From Allium sativum (lineage: Eukaryota; Streptophyta; Magnoliopsida; Asparagales; Amaryllidaceae): a stretch of 64,000 nt of DNA. The stretch covers positions 251,876,427 to 251,940,426 of the forward strand of contig CM060910.1 of the NCBI GenBank assembly GCA_030737875.1. Direction: 5' to 3'. Positions 22,834 to 31,632 of this stretch are shown piece after piece. The notes under the pieces were generated by a model. That model searched no databases. It saw only the letters and a list, made by a program, of their open reading frames with translations, and was not told the DNA's origin. Made by a program: the position numbers and the translations under genes. How positions within the stretch are numbered: position 1 is the stretch's first letter; every line of letters begins with the position of its first letter.

Positions 22834-25800
22834 TTGTATATAATTAACCATCTACAGTTGATAAATTTACATACATATGCGTGTACACTCGCCACGCTCT
22901 GTACTCCCCTCACGTAAGCCAGAAAGGCCGTGCATGGATCGTATATTTAGTCTCAGTTTACTTGAGTTGGATGTATATAAATAACAATAAACATCTACAG
23001 TCGATAGGTGCATGCACTTAAGTGTGTGCACTCGCCATGTTTTGTATTTTTCACATGTAAGCCTGCAAGGCAGTGCATGAATTGTATAGCTGGCCTCGAT
23101 TTACCGAGCTAGGTGTTCGTAAATAATAATAATGTTAAAAAAAAATTAAAGTTATGAAATTTATTCGAAATTGAAGTTTTTGTTTAAAGAGTTGTTAATT
23201 TAAAGTAATTGTGTTGACATTTTGTCTCTAAAGTTAGGTGATGCTAAGTTGAATTTGCAAAACTCTCCCTTTCTCAAAAAAAACAAAAAAAAAAATTGTA
23301 AATAATTAACCATCTACAATTAATAGGTGTACACACATGTGTGTACACTCGTCACGCTCTGTACTCCCCTCATGTAAGCCAGAAAGGTCATGGATCGTAT
23401 ATTTTGTCTCAGTTTACCTGAGTTAGATGGATGTATATAAATAAATAACAATAAACAACATCTACAGTCGATAGGTGCATGCACTTAAGTGTGTGTACTC
23501 GCCATGTTTTGTATTTTCTCACGTAAGCCTGCAAGGCAGTGCATGAATTGTATAGCTGGCCTCGATTTACCAAGTTAGGTGTTTGTAAATAATAATAATG
23601 TTAATTTTTTTTTCTTTTAGAATAAGAGAGAGTGTAAGCAATTGAAACTCACCACCTTAACTCTATTGACTAGGCTTGTTATACAAGAGAAATGAAGATA
23701 CCACTTTGCGAACTGTGACATTCAATTAAAGAGTTTATTTCATAATTGCACTATGTTTTTATACCGAAACAACTAGCCAAACTTGAGTTGAATATATAAT
23801 GAAAAGTTAAGCCGTTGTTTGATGTTTTGATTGGTAAAGAGCTAAAATTTTCAAGATATTGACCAAAAACTTGTATATTGCGAAATCGTGTCAATTTAAA
23901 AAGTTATTCATTTTGTAAATATAATTTGCATTCATATCTTTGTAAATATTATTTGCATCTTACATTTGGATTTTGTGGGTAGTACTCGTTAAAAACATCA
24001 CTCGCCCTACTATGGACACCTAGAGATTTAATGACTTGTTGCATACGCTCAATGTAGTCGTGCTCCCTACGAAAATGAATTTATCTTTCTTTTATTCGAA
24101 AATGAATAAAAAAGTAAGTGTGAAAGTATCTTGATGTGAACATAAATGTACACACTTTTACTGCCATATTTAATCTAATTTAATTAAATAAATGAAAATA
24201 TATGATATTTTAAACAGTTTAAACCACAATTTCAGATCATCATATATTCATCTTTATTTACAGGCACAATAATCATTTGTATGTATATATTAATTTGAGA
24301 AATTTTACTTGGACATACTTACATTATTTTTGTAGGATTTTTTTTTTTACGTGTGGAACCTAAGACTTCACTCAAGTCATTGCTTGTCGGTCTTAGCAAA
24401 CCCCACGAGTAGTGATATACCCCGATTTTTCAACGCCTTCACACTACCTAGGTAGTCACCCCCTAGAAATTGGCAGAGGTGACCCTCGAACCTGAGACCT
24501 ATATCCCATCCCAATTCGTCCACCTCTAACCAATTGAGCTAGGAGTGTCATGTTATTTTTGTACGAATTTGAATTCAAATACATGTTTTCATAGAAAATA
24601 TGCATGCATAAGAAAATAAAAAGGAATGAAAATGGAAATAATTCAAACTCATGTTCGTGGAGGACCTCACCTACCTACTTACCATGATCACCTATGTGGA
24701 GTTAAATCACATATTAATAAATATTAAAGTTACATGCACACTTAATGGAGGATAAGTTAGTGCAAATGAACAAGGAAGCTTCTACACATGACAATGGTGA
24801 TTTGGGTAGTTTCCAAAAATAGAGATTAGGATTTTAGACTTGTATAAATGCCTCATATGTTCATGTAAAGGCGAAGCGTCATTTTTTAGTTAGTTTAATA
24901 TTAGACTCAAAACTACAAGTTTTCTTTTTTTAATTACATAAGGGGAAAAGTGGTTAAGTGGCCATTAAAGAAAGAAAGAGAGTTTGTAGTTTTGAGCCTA
25001 ACAATAAACTAGCTAAAAAATTGGAGGCTCCCCCTTTACACGAACATATAACTCTAATTCATATTTTTCGAAACTACCCAAACTACCATTATCATGTGCA
25101 GAAGCTTCAATATTCATTTGCACTAATGAATCATCCATTAAGTGTGCATGTAACTCCAATCTTTATTAGCATGTGCTTTAGCTCCAAATAGATGAGCATG
25201 GTAAGTTGGTAGGTGGAGTCATCCATGAACATTAGTTTGAATTATTTCCATCTTAATTTCTTTGTATTTTCTTGTGCATGCATATTTTCCATGAAACCAC
25301 TCGTGTTTGAATCAAGTTCCTACAAAACTAATATAAGAATGCCTAAATAAATTTTCTCAAATTAATGTATGTATACAAATGATCATTTTGCCCTTAAATG
25401 AAGATGAGTATAAGATGATTTGAAATTATGGTTTAAACATGTTAAAATACATTATATGCCCATTTATTTAACTAAATTCGATTAAATATAGTAGTAAAAA
25501 TGTGCACATTTACATACACATCACAGAGCCCCTAAGCCCTTAGTAAACCACAAACACATCCAAGTGATCTCCCCTAAAAAACCAGTTTACCGAACTTACT
25601 TAACCTATCACTGATGTATTGTGTTGTCAATATGGGATTTATTTATTAGTTGTTCTAGCTAAGAAATCGAAAGTACGGTTAGGAATTGAGCTTAGTGCCT
25701 CTGCTAGTAAAAGCTTGCTTAGCAATCAAAGGCAAGGCTCATTGGTTCTGGACGTTTTTGTCATATCATCCATAAAACGATACTACATCTATGAAATCAT

Positions 25801-28800
25801 ATATATTTTAACCATGGATTAGTAAACGAGAATGGGCATCAATATTATTTAGGTAAGAGAAGACCTCTTGGAGTATGCAAAATCAAGTATTACATAAGAT
25901 GTGAAAAGCTAGCAAGTCAAATATTACATAAGGGAAAAGCTAGGATGAGCACTTTTCCCGTTAACTTAACTGAATATATATGAACTAGCTTAATCATTTG
26001 AGCGACTTAACGATCAAAATGAATAACCATCTCTAACCGCCCACATGAAATTTGGTTAACAAACAAAAAAAAAATAGGCAGTATGCAACCCAGTAGATTT
26101 ATATATTTGATTATATATAAATATATAGCTCAATACCAGGTCCATTACTACATTTACCGACCTCTCACTTTTTTATTGTTCCCTTTGTTTATAATATGTA
26201 GATGGTGGGAACAATCAAATCTTTATTTAGTTGCATTGCTTGTTTTTACTTTATACTTAACTGAAAAATGGATTTAGAGATCTTTTACAACTTAAATAAT
26301 TATAGGTCGCGTTATCATTAATAATAAGTCAGTCTTTTAGGGAAGATTAACTTTGAATAAGTTAGGGATAACAACATGTTTGATCCAGTGTAGTCTATAG
26401 CGCATAGCGTAAAATAGCGCAAGGCTTGCGCTATGCGCAATAACGCGCGCTATTGCGTTCATTTTAAATAAAAAGTAATCAAGTATATTTTTTCTAATTG
26501 AATTTTATTTTTGTTTTCTTTTGCATATCCTGCGTCATATCCAAATCGTTCAAGACTCCAAATACAAACACTATCATACTTTATGCATGCATTAAATATA
26601 TTTGTGTAAAATGCAATTATACTAAAAAAAAAAATTTGATAAGTTCATATTGTACATTCAAAATAATTGATGGATATAATATATTTGTGTCTCACGAAAT
26701 TGAAATTTATTCTTATAATTGTGAGTTATAATGAGATTGATTTCTATTTATCAATCATGGTGATATAAAACTCCAAGAAAAAAATGCATGAAAATACACT
26801 TTTGTAGAAAATGTTAAAAAAAAAAATCTACTAACAAGCACTAAGAAAAAAAAATATAAATAAGAAAAGTTGTAAAGTGAAAATAAGATCAAATGAAAAT
26901 AATATATGAAGTCCACAGTAGCAAGATTCAAATGAACTAAAATTAAACGTGATTCAAGTGTACAATAACAAAACATAGATATTATATTATACATCCAAGT
27001 TTTTACAGCATAGTCACTAGTTTCATTTAAATCATTATCATTAATCATTATTTAAACGATCATCAATTTCTTCTTTTTTCGAGTCATGCTCTACAACATT
27101 TTTCCTCTGAGTCATTATAAATACAATAGTGTGCTAATTTGGGCTTAATTCACTATCCAAATATTTAAAAAAAAAAAAACAAAAACAAAATAGTGCGCTA
27201 TTTTGCGCCATGATAAAATAGTTCGCTATTTTTGCGCTATAGGGAACCCTTGCGCTATTACAAGTACAATAGCGCAAGGCGCAAGCACTGCGCTATTTGT
27301 CGCTATAGCGCATGCTTTGATAACACAGTTCCCATCCATCTACTCAAGTCATATTATGTTTCGTTTTTGTTGTTTCTTCGTCATGATAGTGTATGATATT
27401 TTTGGCCTAGGCCGGCTTTATTCTTCAAAGGCAGACTTGAAAATTATAATGATACTACTGTAAAAAAATGATATTGGTAATCATATGTATTAACGTGAAA
27501 ATTCAAAACAGATTGCTCATAGATTAACTGATCGATAATGACAACTACTCAAAAATTGGCTAACGGGTAGTTTGCACCTGTCAGTCAATCGGTTGACTAT
27601 ACCTTACCACAGTTTAACTGCGGACGGTTCAGTCGGTACGAACCACGAACGGTCCAACAGAATTTTAGGTTTGATAATCAAAATGAAGATTTTGTGTGGT
27701 TCAAATAGACAATTGTCTTAGTGGTATAATTAACCGACCATGTCCATGGAAAGGTATCAAACCAACATGAATCCCATCGTGTAATCGTAAAACTGTTAGG
27801 TTTGCATGGGATGTGGTTAAATGGGAATGAAAAAATACAACATATGAAGTAAAAATGTTCAGCCTTAGCTAGCAGCCTAGAAATATCAAATGCAGTGTCA
27901 AATGGTTGCAGTCTTGGAGAGACCAGGATGAAACGGAGAGGGGTGGGTTATTGTGGGTTGTTTTTTTTCTTTTTTTCTTCTTTTTTTGGTTGGGGGGGGG
28001 GGGTGATGGGTGGTGTTGTACAGGGAATTAGAACAAGATTACAGGTTGAATGAACAAAAAAACAAGAACAGGAAATGTTTCACATACAATGGTGAGGCAT
28101 ATCCATGACTTTAGCAGTAACACCATGGATGTCATTCCCGCTATACCTCTAGCGCAGAAGAAAAAAAAAACATTGGTTTCACATATGGATGTCAAATGGT
28201 TTTTTCAATACTAAAAAAGTAGAGGTATTTTAATAATATTCATCTGTAACATTACGATAGAAAACACTACTTCATACCAGGTGTACATCAATCATTGGAA
28301 CTTCGGTACTTCTGCGGTTGATAACGAGCAACCAAGGAACCAGAAATTTCTCATGCCCAACTTGAAAAGATCTGCAAATTCATTTATTTCAATGAAACTA
28401 GCCCAGACCATAGTTATGAAAGGCGCGCCATAGCGCAACATTTGCTCTTGCCTTGTGGCGCGGCACACAAAAAAAGAAGCAGCAAGTGGCACACAGTGCA
28501 AAAATGATAAGCGACACAAAAATGACATGCTTTTTTATTATACTTGTTTTTTTATTTTTCATTCAATTTCTATAATCCAAAACTAACTGCTGCTGGAGCA
28601 ACAAGTGTGGAGAAACTAGATATACGAGTATAAGAACATCCACTTTGAAAGATTCTCTAGCACTCGTTCGTCTCCTTTACATCTTAACGAAGAAGAAACA
28701 AATCTAAATGAGACAGTTGAGGGAGATGTTTAAGCTTATGAATCTGATAGTGCATACATTGATTTGAAAATACAATTGCTAAATCACATTCAGATTTCAA

Positions 28801-30720
28801 GTTTATTCGTAATCAGTGTAGTCAAGGCGCTCGCCTAGGCGCGCCTAGGCGCCAAAAAGCCCTAGGCGCCAGCCTAGGGCTTTTTCCCTAGGCGAGGCGC
28901 CAGCCATGCTTGAGGCGCCAGAAAAGCGCTCGAGGCGCCAAAGCCCCAGAAAAGCGCTGGTTCAAAAAAGCGCGCCTCAGTGAGAAAGTGCAGTTATTTT
29001 GGTTTTTTGTTTTAAATTCAGTTTTTTTTTTCCAGTATGCAGCTTATAAAATTAAAACTGCGGTCCTTTGTTTGGTTTATGATGATGTTATGATGTTTTA
29101 ATCTGAATATTGCATTTGTATGCACTTTTTAAAAGCCAAAATTTGAGTTTTATACGATTTTTTAAATGCAGTTTTTTTTGCTGTAAAACAGCAGAACTGA
29201 TGCTCAAGGCGCCCAAAAAAGCGCTAGGCGCCAAAAAGCGCTAGGCGCCAGCCTGGGGCTTTTTCGCCTTGACTACCTTGTTCGTAATATTGAAAATCAT
29301 ATTGGATTTTGTTTGTAGAAAGTTATTACACTTAAAATTCTATATTTACGATATCATATTTACTTATTTTTGCAAAACACCCAAAAAAATTATAGTATGT
29401 TTAGCAAAAATAATAATTTCTACTACTGTTATATATAATACATGTGCAATAAATTGGAAAGACGTGCGTCATTTGTTGCATTTTACGTCATGTCGTGCAC
29501 CATTAATAAATATGGCCTTGACAAAATTCATATAATGCACTAGATTAAGCAAACATTGGAAATTTCTAAAGGATGCGCAAACACATTGTTGTCAAAAATC
29601 TTAAAGTATTACGATTTGAATGCCGATCCAACTTGAATCCCTCCCCTTACGATTCGATTTTTACATTACGATTCATACTTGGTTAAACCGCAATAAAAAA
29701 GCACATTCAACTCATACTATATGTAATATAGTTATTTAGATTCCCAATCCCTTGATAATTCTTTTAAAACAAAATAAAAATGAAACTGGAGGAAAAAAGT
29801 TGAGTTTTAAGTTTAATTGTAGAAGTTCAAACATCCAAATCAAACTCAACGTGTGCATGAAACCCTTAAATAGTGATATTTTGAATCTACGATTTACGAT
29901 TTAAAACTCCTTTCGATCTAAAATATAAACTTCACGATTTACGGTCTAAACTCATTTTGAAAACCTTGCACAAACATTTGATAATAACCACTAACCACTG
30001 CAAGCAAACAATTGTAACAATACAAGACACAAAAAAGAAGTCCACTTTTCAATTGGATATACAGAATAGCTTACCTGCTTGATACAATGCATATGACGTG
30101 TTTGGCATAAGTTGAAGAGTTTTTCCTGATCGTTCTTAGAAGTTTTTCATGCTAATTAATATGAATCACAACATGATACCTCTACGTATATCATCATAGA
30201 GATCACATCCAGTAATTGATTTCTCTTACCGTAATAATCGACACTCAAATACAAAAGGCACATCTATCTCAAACTTTCTTTAACATAAAAGCTTACATCT
30301 TATAAGCATCTGCGCCAGTGTATCCAGTAGGTTTTGCTATTGGAATCAACACCTACCAAGTCAACAAAGAATAAACCAAATTATGAAAATATAGCCATAC
30401 AGATCGACTCAGGAGGAACCCTAATTTACGAATCCAATCAGCCATACCTCGCGATTAACAGCAAATATAGGGCAGTGCCGCCCAATCACATCGTGCCAGA
30501 CGGTTCTCGACTGAAATCACTTACAATTCATTGAAAATACAAGTTTAAATAAGAAAAAAAATTAAATTAAATATGGAAAATTTACGCCGTGATATTGCCC
30601 AGCCTTGCTCATGGGAACGATGTCGCCAGGCCTATATGCTAAGGAAAACGAACACAGCGTATAGATTAAGAAAATGTAACTGACGACTGATTTTACTGAG
30701 AAATTGAATGCTTCCGCCAT
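9367..30720 (-). CDS. Nine-exon gene for a small signal-peptide and single-membrane-segment protein
   Basis: Exons on the minus strand: 30720-30586, 30510-30448, 30352-30297, 28371-28278, 28148-28088, 11741-11660, 11543-11488, 11243-11180, 9433-9367. Their sum is 678 nt, 225 codons plus TAA. Every junction is GT-AG and every phase joins cleanly. Residues 1-28 look like a signal peptide (hydrophobic IFLIYTLCSF, then SLA before YRPGD). The middle is a conserved lumenal or extracellular-type domain with GRHCPIFAVNRE, PIAKPTGYTGAD, EVPMIDVHLRYSGND, HFWDPEHWPKYVLVRYTWEE. Residues 176-195 (FYVLFGSGLALSFILAIFVL) form a membrane segment, followed by a basic-acidic tail. I recognise it from memory as a conserved, mostly single-copy plant protein of unknown function; I believe Arabidopsis AT3G44150 ('Expp1') is a member, unverified. 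The frame is intact, so the gene is probably live despite transposon-filled introns. Confidence 0.87.
9434..11179 (-). other. intron 8 of the nine-exon gene
   Basis: AT-rich, no ORF of interest. It contains a short CACACA/GTGTGT near-palindrome at about 10903-10928 and no transposon end that I can delimit. Confidence 0.6.
11180..11243 (-). CDS. exon 8 of the nine-exon gene
   Basis: Acceptor TGTGCAG, completes Gly183, encodes LALSFILAIFVLQSSQDKLA plus two bases, donor GTGCGT. It finishes the membrane segment and starts the positively charged juxtamembrane stretch. Confidence 0.87.
11488..11543 (-). CDS. exon 7 of the nine-exon gene
   Basis: Acceptor TGACAG, completes Trp164, encodes EERSEIDVAAGFYVLFGS plus one base, donor GTGCAG. 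Contains the start of the membrane segment. Confidence 0.87.
11660..11741 (-). CDS. exon 6 of the nine-exon gene
   Basis: Acceptor AAGCAG, completes Tyr137, then IEVHQDIRKHFWDPEHWPKY and VLVRYT, two bases over, donor GTATGC. Strongly patterned (W, P, H) conserved block. Confidence 0.88.
13400..14103. mobile_element. hAT-type non-autonomous element (704 bp)
   Basis: Perfect 8-bp target duplication GTCGATAT (13392-13399 and 14104-14111). Inverted ends CAAGGTTCGAGAACTCCG and CATGGTTCAAGATTTCG. Internal words such as TTTCGGT recur and an A homopolymer lies near 13605-13633. No transposase frame, so it would depend on an enzyme in trans. Confidence 0.88.
14104..16344. other. intron sequence with an unexplained GC-richer patch
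   Basis: Mostly AT-rich. At about 15441-15815, just after a polypyrimidine-AG (TTTCAG), there is a G-rich stretch that looks exon- or leader-like, but stops occur in all frames I followed. I cannot assign it. Confidence 0.4.
16345..16434 (+). repeat. 45-bp direct tandem duplication
   Basis: Two adjacent copies (16345-16389, 16390-16434) starting GCTTAGTAGATCCAA and ending GTGTT, with a few transitions between them. Confidence 0.8.
17491..18622 (+). repeat. diverged tandem duplication (~620 and ~510 bp)
   Basis: Copy 1 (17491-18110) and copy 2 (18111-18622) share the same order of blocks. These include GAGTTGTGTATAATTAT, TGTCCAGACTGATCTA, TTGTGTAAGGATAT, AAAGCTTGTAAAAA and CAACATGCTGATAAGTTAA, with scattered substitutions and a ~110-bp size difference. 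No coding sequence recognised. Confidence 0.75.
18658..19877 (+). mobile_element. possible hAT-related element with a short coding remnant
   Basis: The left part has repeated GTATGGGGTGC-like words and the right part inverted GGTGCGGGTGC-like words (seen as CACCCGCGCACCCGCACC near 19853-19870), as in GC-rich ends of some plant hAT elements. A CT-rich leader-like block lies at 18890-18985. A short frame starting FDPLDGAEKLEIASLSLDES ends in a stop at 19399-19401. Exact ends and a target duplication are not convincing. Confidence 0.35.
19309..19732 (+). repeat. perfect 212-bp tandem duplication
   Basis: 19309-19520 and 19521-19732 appear identical base for base. Each copy carries the end of a small open frame (DPLDGAEKLEIASLSLDESE and on to a stop) plus about 120 bp of AT-rich tail, so the 3' end of a coding unit was duplicated recently. 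Confidence 0.9.
19915..20627. mobile_element. truncated hAT-family copy with GCGCTA-rich end
   Basis: Shares its body with 26386-27328, for example GTTCAAGACTCCAAATACAA and GGATATGATACATTTGT versus GGATATAATATATTTGT. It ends in the same kind of GCGCTATTTGTCG terminus. The left terminus with GCGC words is missing or lost. Confidence 0.6.
20628..22690. other. intron sequence, nothing recognised
   Basis: AT-rich with no credible ORF. A weak copia-like phrase near 21950-22040 is too degraded to call. Confidence 0.5.
22691..23604 (+). repeat. nested tandem repeat: 466-bp unit x2, each with two ~143-bp subunits
   Basis: The outer copies start at 22691 and 23157 with AAATTTATTC. Inside each, subunits beginning CATCTACA (22849, 22992, 23311, 23459) share TGTGTACACTCG-, GTAAGCC- and GTGCATG-like blocks in the same order, so four related subunits lie in a row. 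The subunit pair is older, because subunits within a copy differ more than the two copies do. Confidence 0.8.
24133..25522. repeat. large imperfect inverted repeat (fold-back element) interrupted by a SINE
   Basis: The left arm (24133-~24936) and right arm (~24962-25522) are reverse complements along their whole length. Outer ends are GATGTGAACATAAATGTACA and, inverted, GATGTGTATGTAAATGTGCA. The inner ends share TTTTTTAG(T/C)TAGTTTA and CTCAAAACTACAA. Removing the SINE and one target copy makes both arms about 560-575 bp with a ~25-bp loop. No transposase, no clear target duplication. It could be a fold-back transposon or a hairpin that yields small RNAs. Confidence 0.8.
24341..24552 (-). mobile_element. 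tRNA-derived SINE
   Basis: The minus strand carries an RNA polymerase III box A (TAGCTCAATTGG, 24541-24530) and box B (GGTTCGAGGGTC, 24492-24481), and ends in an A-rich tail (T run on the plus strand at 24338-24349). Near-identical flanks TTATTTTTGTAGGATTT (24324-24340) and TTATTTTTGTACGAATTT (24553-24570) form the target duplication. Confidence 0.88.
26386..27328. mobile_element. hAT-family non-autonomous element with GCGCTA-rich ends
   Basis: The left end CAGTGTAGTCTATAGCGC and the inverted right end CTGTGTTATCAAAGCATGCG are hAT-like, flanked inside by dense GCGCTAT/ATAGCGC words. The AT-rich body is homologous to 19915-20627. A target duplication is not convincing, so the copy is old. Confidence 0.65.
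28088..28148 (-). CDS. exon 5 of the nine-exon gene
   Basis: Acceptor GCTAG, encodes RYSGNDIHGVTAKVMDMPHH plus one base, donor GTATGTG. The next intron is about 16.3 kb. Confidence 0.87.
28278..28371 (-). CDS. exon 4 of the nine-exon gene
   Basis: Acceptor TTTGCAG, completes an Ile codon, then 31 codons including SFQVGHEKFLVPWLLVINRR and EVPMIDVHL, donor GTATGA. Confidence 0.88.
28412..28813. mobile_element. possible hAT terminus remnant
   Basis: TTATGAAAGGCGCGCCATAGCG at 28414 resembles the right-hand terminus of the 26386-27328 family read inward, followed by repeated GGCACAC/GCGACAC words. The other end is not found with confidence. It lies in intron 3, just beyond exon 4. Confidence 0.35.
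28814..29280. mobile_element. hAT-type miniature element (467 bp) in intron 3
   Basis: Perfect 8-bp target duplication TTCGTAAT (28806-28813, 29281-29288). Inverted ends CAGTGTAGTCAAGGCG and CAAGGTAGTCAAGGCG. Both subterminal regions are packed with GGCGCC/CTAGGCG palindromes, which would fold strongly. No coding capacity. Confidence 0.92.
29289..30296 (-). other. remainder of intron 3 of the nine-exon gene
   Basis: AT-rich with recurring TACGATTT/AAATCGT-type words at 29600-29960, probably another degraded transposon whose ends I cannot set. No ORF. Confidence 0.45.
30297..30352 (-). CDS. exon 3 of the nine-exon gene
   Basis: Acceptor TTGGTAG, encodes VLIPIAKPTGYTGADAYK plus two bases of the next codon, donor GTAAGC. 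The 1,925-bp intron that follows contains the hAT element 28814-29280. Confidence 0.87.
30448..30510 (-). CDS. exon 2 of the nine-exon gene
   Basis: Acceptor TTTCAG, 21 codons (SRTVWHDVIGRHCPIFAVN then RE), donor GTATGG, phase 0 on both sides. Separated from exon 1 by a 75-bp intron. Confidence 0.87.
30586..30720 (-). CDS. exon 1 of the nine-exon gene (start codon, signal peptide)
   Basis: ATG at 30720-30718 is followed by 45 codons ending at Gly45, with donor GTAAAT. It encodes the hydrophobic leader and YRPGDIVPMSKAGQYHG. The ATG is chosen because the signal peptide follows directly and no upstream coding is seen. Confidence 0.85.
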
Positions 30721-30867
30721 GATCTTGTGTTAAAGTCAGGACTACGGTGAAGCCAGCTGAGTACGATATAAACTACACCCAGTCAGTCGGGTGAAATCTT
30801 GGTCGGTTCGTACTCAGTGAAATCTGAAGATGGAGGGTTGGGAGAGGTAACCCATGCTTTGCACTCA

Positions 30868-31225
30868 AAAGTTCTGTGCTGCTATTCACATCTCAATTTC
30901 CTCTTCTGGCCACCAAAACTAAAGGCCACCATAAAGAATATCATTTTCTTCTTTCAGCTACCGTACTTAAAAATATTAATATGAACAGGCACCCCACTAC
31001 GGAACGAAAGCTTCGGTTTCTTCCTACCGAATTTACAATCATATTTCGGTTGGTAGTAGCCGTACGGTTGCTTCCTGCCGAATTCATATTGTTAATTCGG
31101 TTGATTATGGCCGAATGAAGAAAAATGATGTGGTGGCCAGAAGTGTAAAAAATATAATCAAGTTTATTAAATTTTGTGTGGTGGCCAGAAGATGAAATTG
31201 GGGTGTGAATAGCAGCACGCAAAGT
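30868..31225. mobile_element. ~360-bp terminal-inverted-repeat element upstream of the gene
   Basis: About 48 bp at each end are inverted copies with few mismatches: GTGCTGCTATTCACA...TTCTGGCCACCA on the left and TGGTGGCCAGAAG...TGTGAATAGCAGCAC on the right. TGGTGGCCAGAAG also recurs internally at about 31131. No coding capacity; superfamily undetermined. It starts about 150 bp upstream of the start codon, so it sits in the presumed promoter. Confidence 0.7.
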
Positions 31226-31260
31226 TTACATCACGGAATTTATTTGATGGCGCCTTTCAT

Positions 31261-31624
31261 TAGGGGTGACAATTAGACCCGACCCGATGGACCCAGACCC
31301 GACCCAGCAGGTCTCAATTCTAAGCGGGTCGGGTTTTGTCGGGTCTAAACTATACATTTCAAAAATCTGGACCCGACCCGACCCGAGCTTTGGTTAGGGT
31401 CGGGTCGGGTTGACGCTCGGGTCGGCACTAAAAATACATATATTTCAATGTTTTTTGGTCGGGTCTTTCGGGTCGGGTCTATGCAGGTCGGGTTTGATCG
31501 GGTCTTGATGGTATTTTTCAAAACCTAGACCCGACCCGAGACCCATCGGGTTCGGTTCGGGTTCGGGTCTTTTCGGATCGGTTCGGTTCGGGTTTTCGGT
31601 TCTCGATTCTAATTGTCAGCCCTA
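31261..31624. mobile_element. hAT-type miniature element (364 bp)
   Basis: Perfect 8-bp target duplication CCTTTCAT (31253-31260, 31625-31632). 17-bp inverted ends TAGGGGTGACAATTAGA and TAGGGCTGACAATTAGA with one mismatch. The body is dominated by GGGTCGGGT/ACCCGACCC words. Non-coding. Confidence 0.93.
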
Positions 31625-31632
31625 CCTTTCAT

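Larger units (their letters stand above)
11742..28087 (-). other. giant intron 5 (~16.3 kb) of the nine-exon gene
   Basis: Lies between donor GTATGTG (28087) and acceptor AAGCAG (11742). Phase is preserved across it (Tyr137 is split T|AT). Contents recognised: hAT miniature 13400-14103; tandem duplications 16345-16434, 17491-18622, 19309-19732 and 22691-23604; hAT copies near 18658-19877, 19915-20627 and 26386-27328; inverted repeat 24133-25522 with a SINE. Stretches 11742-13390, 14104-16340, 20628-22690 and 23605-24132 hold nothing I can name. Confidence 0.8.

Noticed and set aside
30765..30772. TATA-like TTTATATC upstream of the nine-exon gene on the minus strand
   Set aside because: Only about 45 bp from the ATG, leaving a leader of perhaps 20 nt. 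Too weak to call without transcript data.
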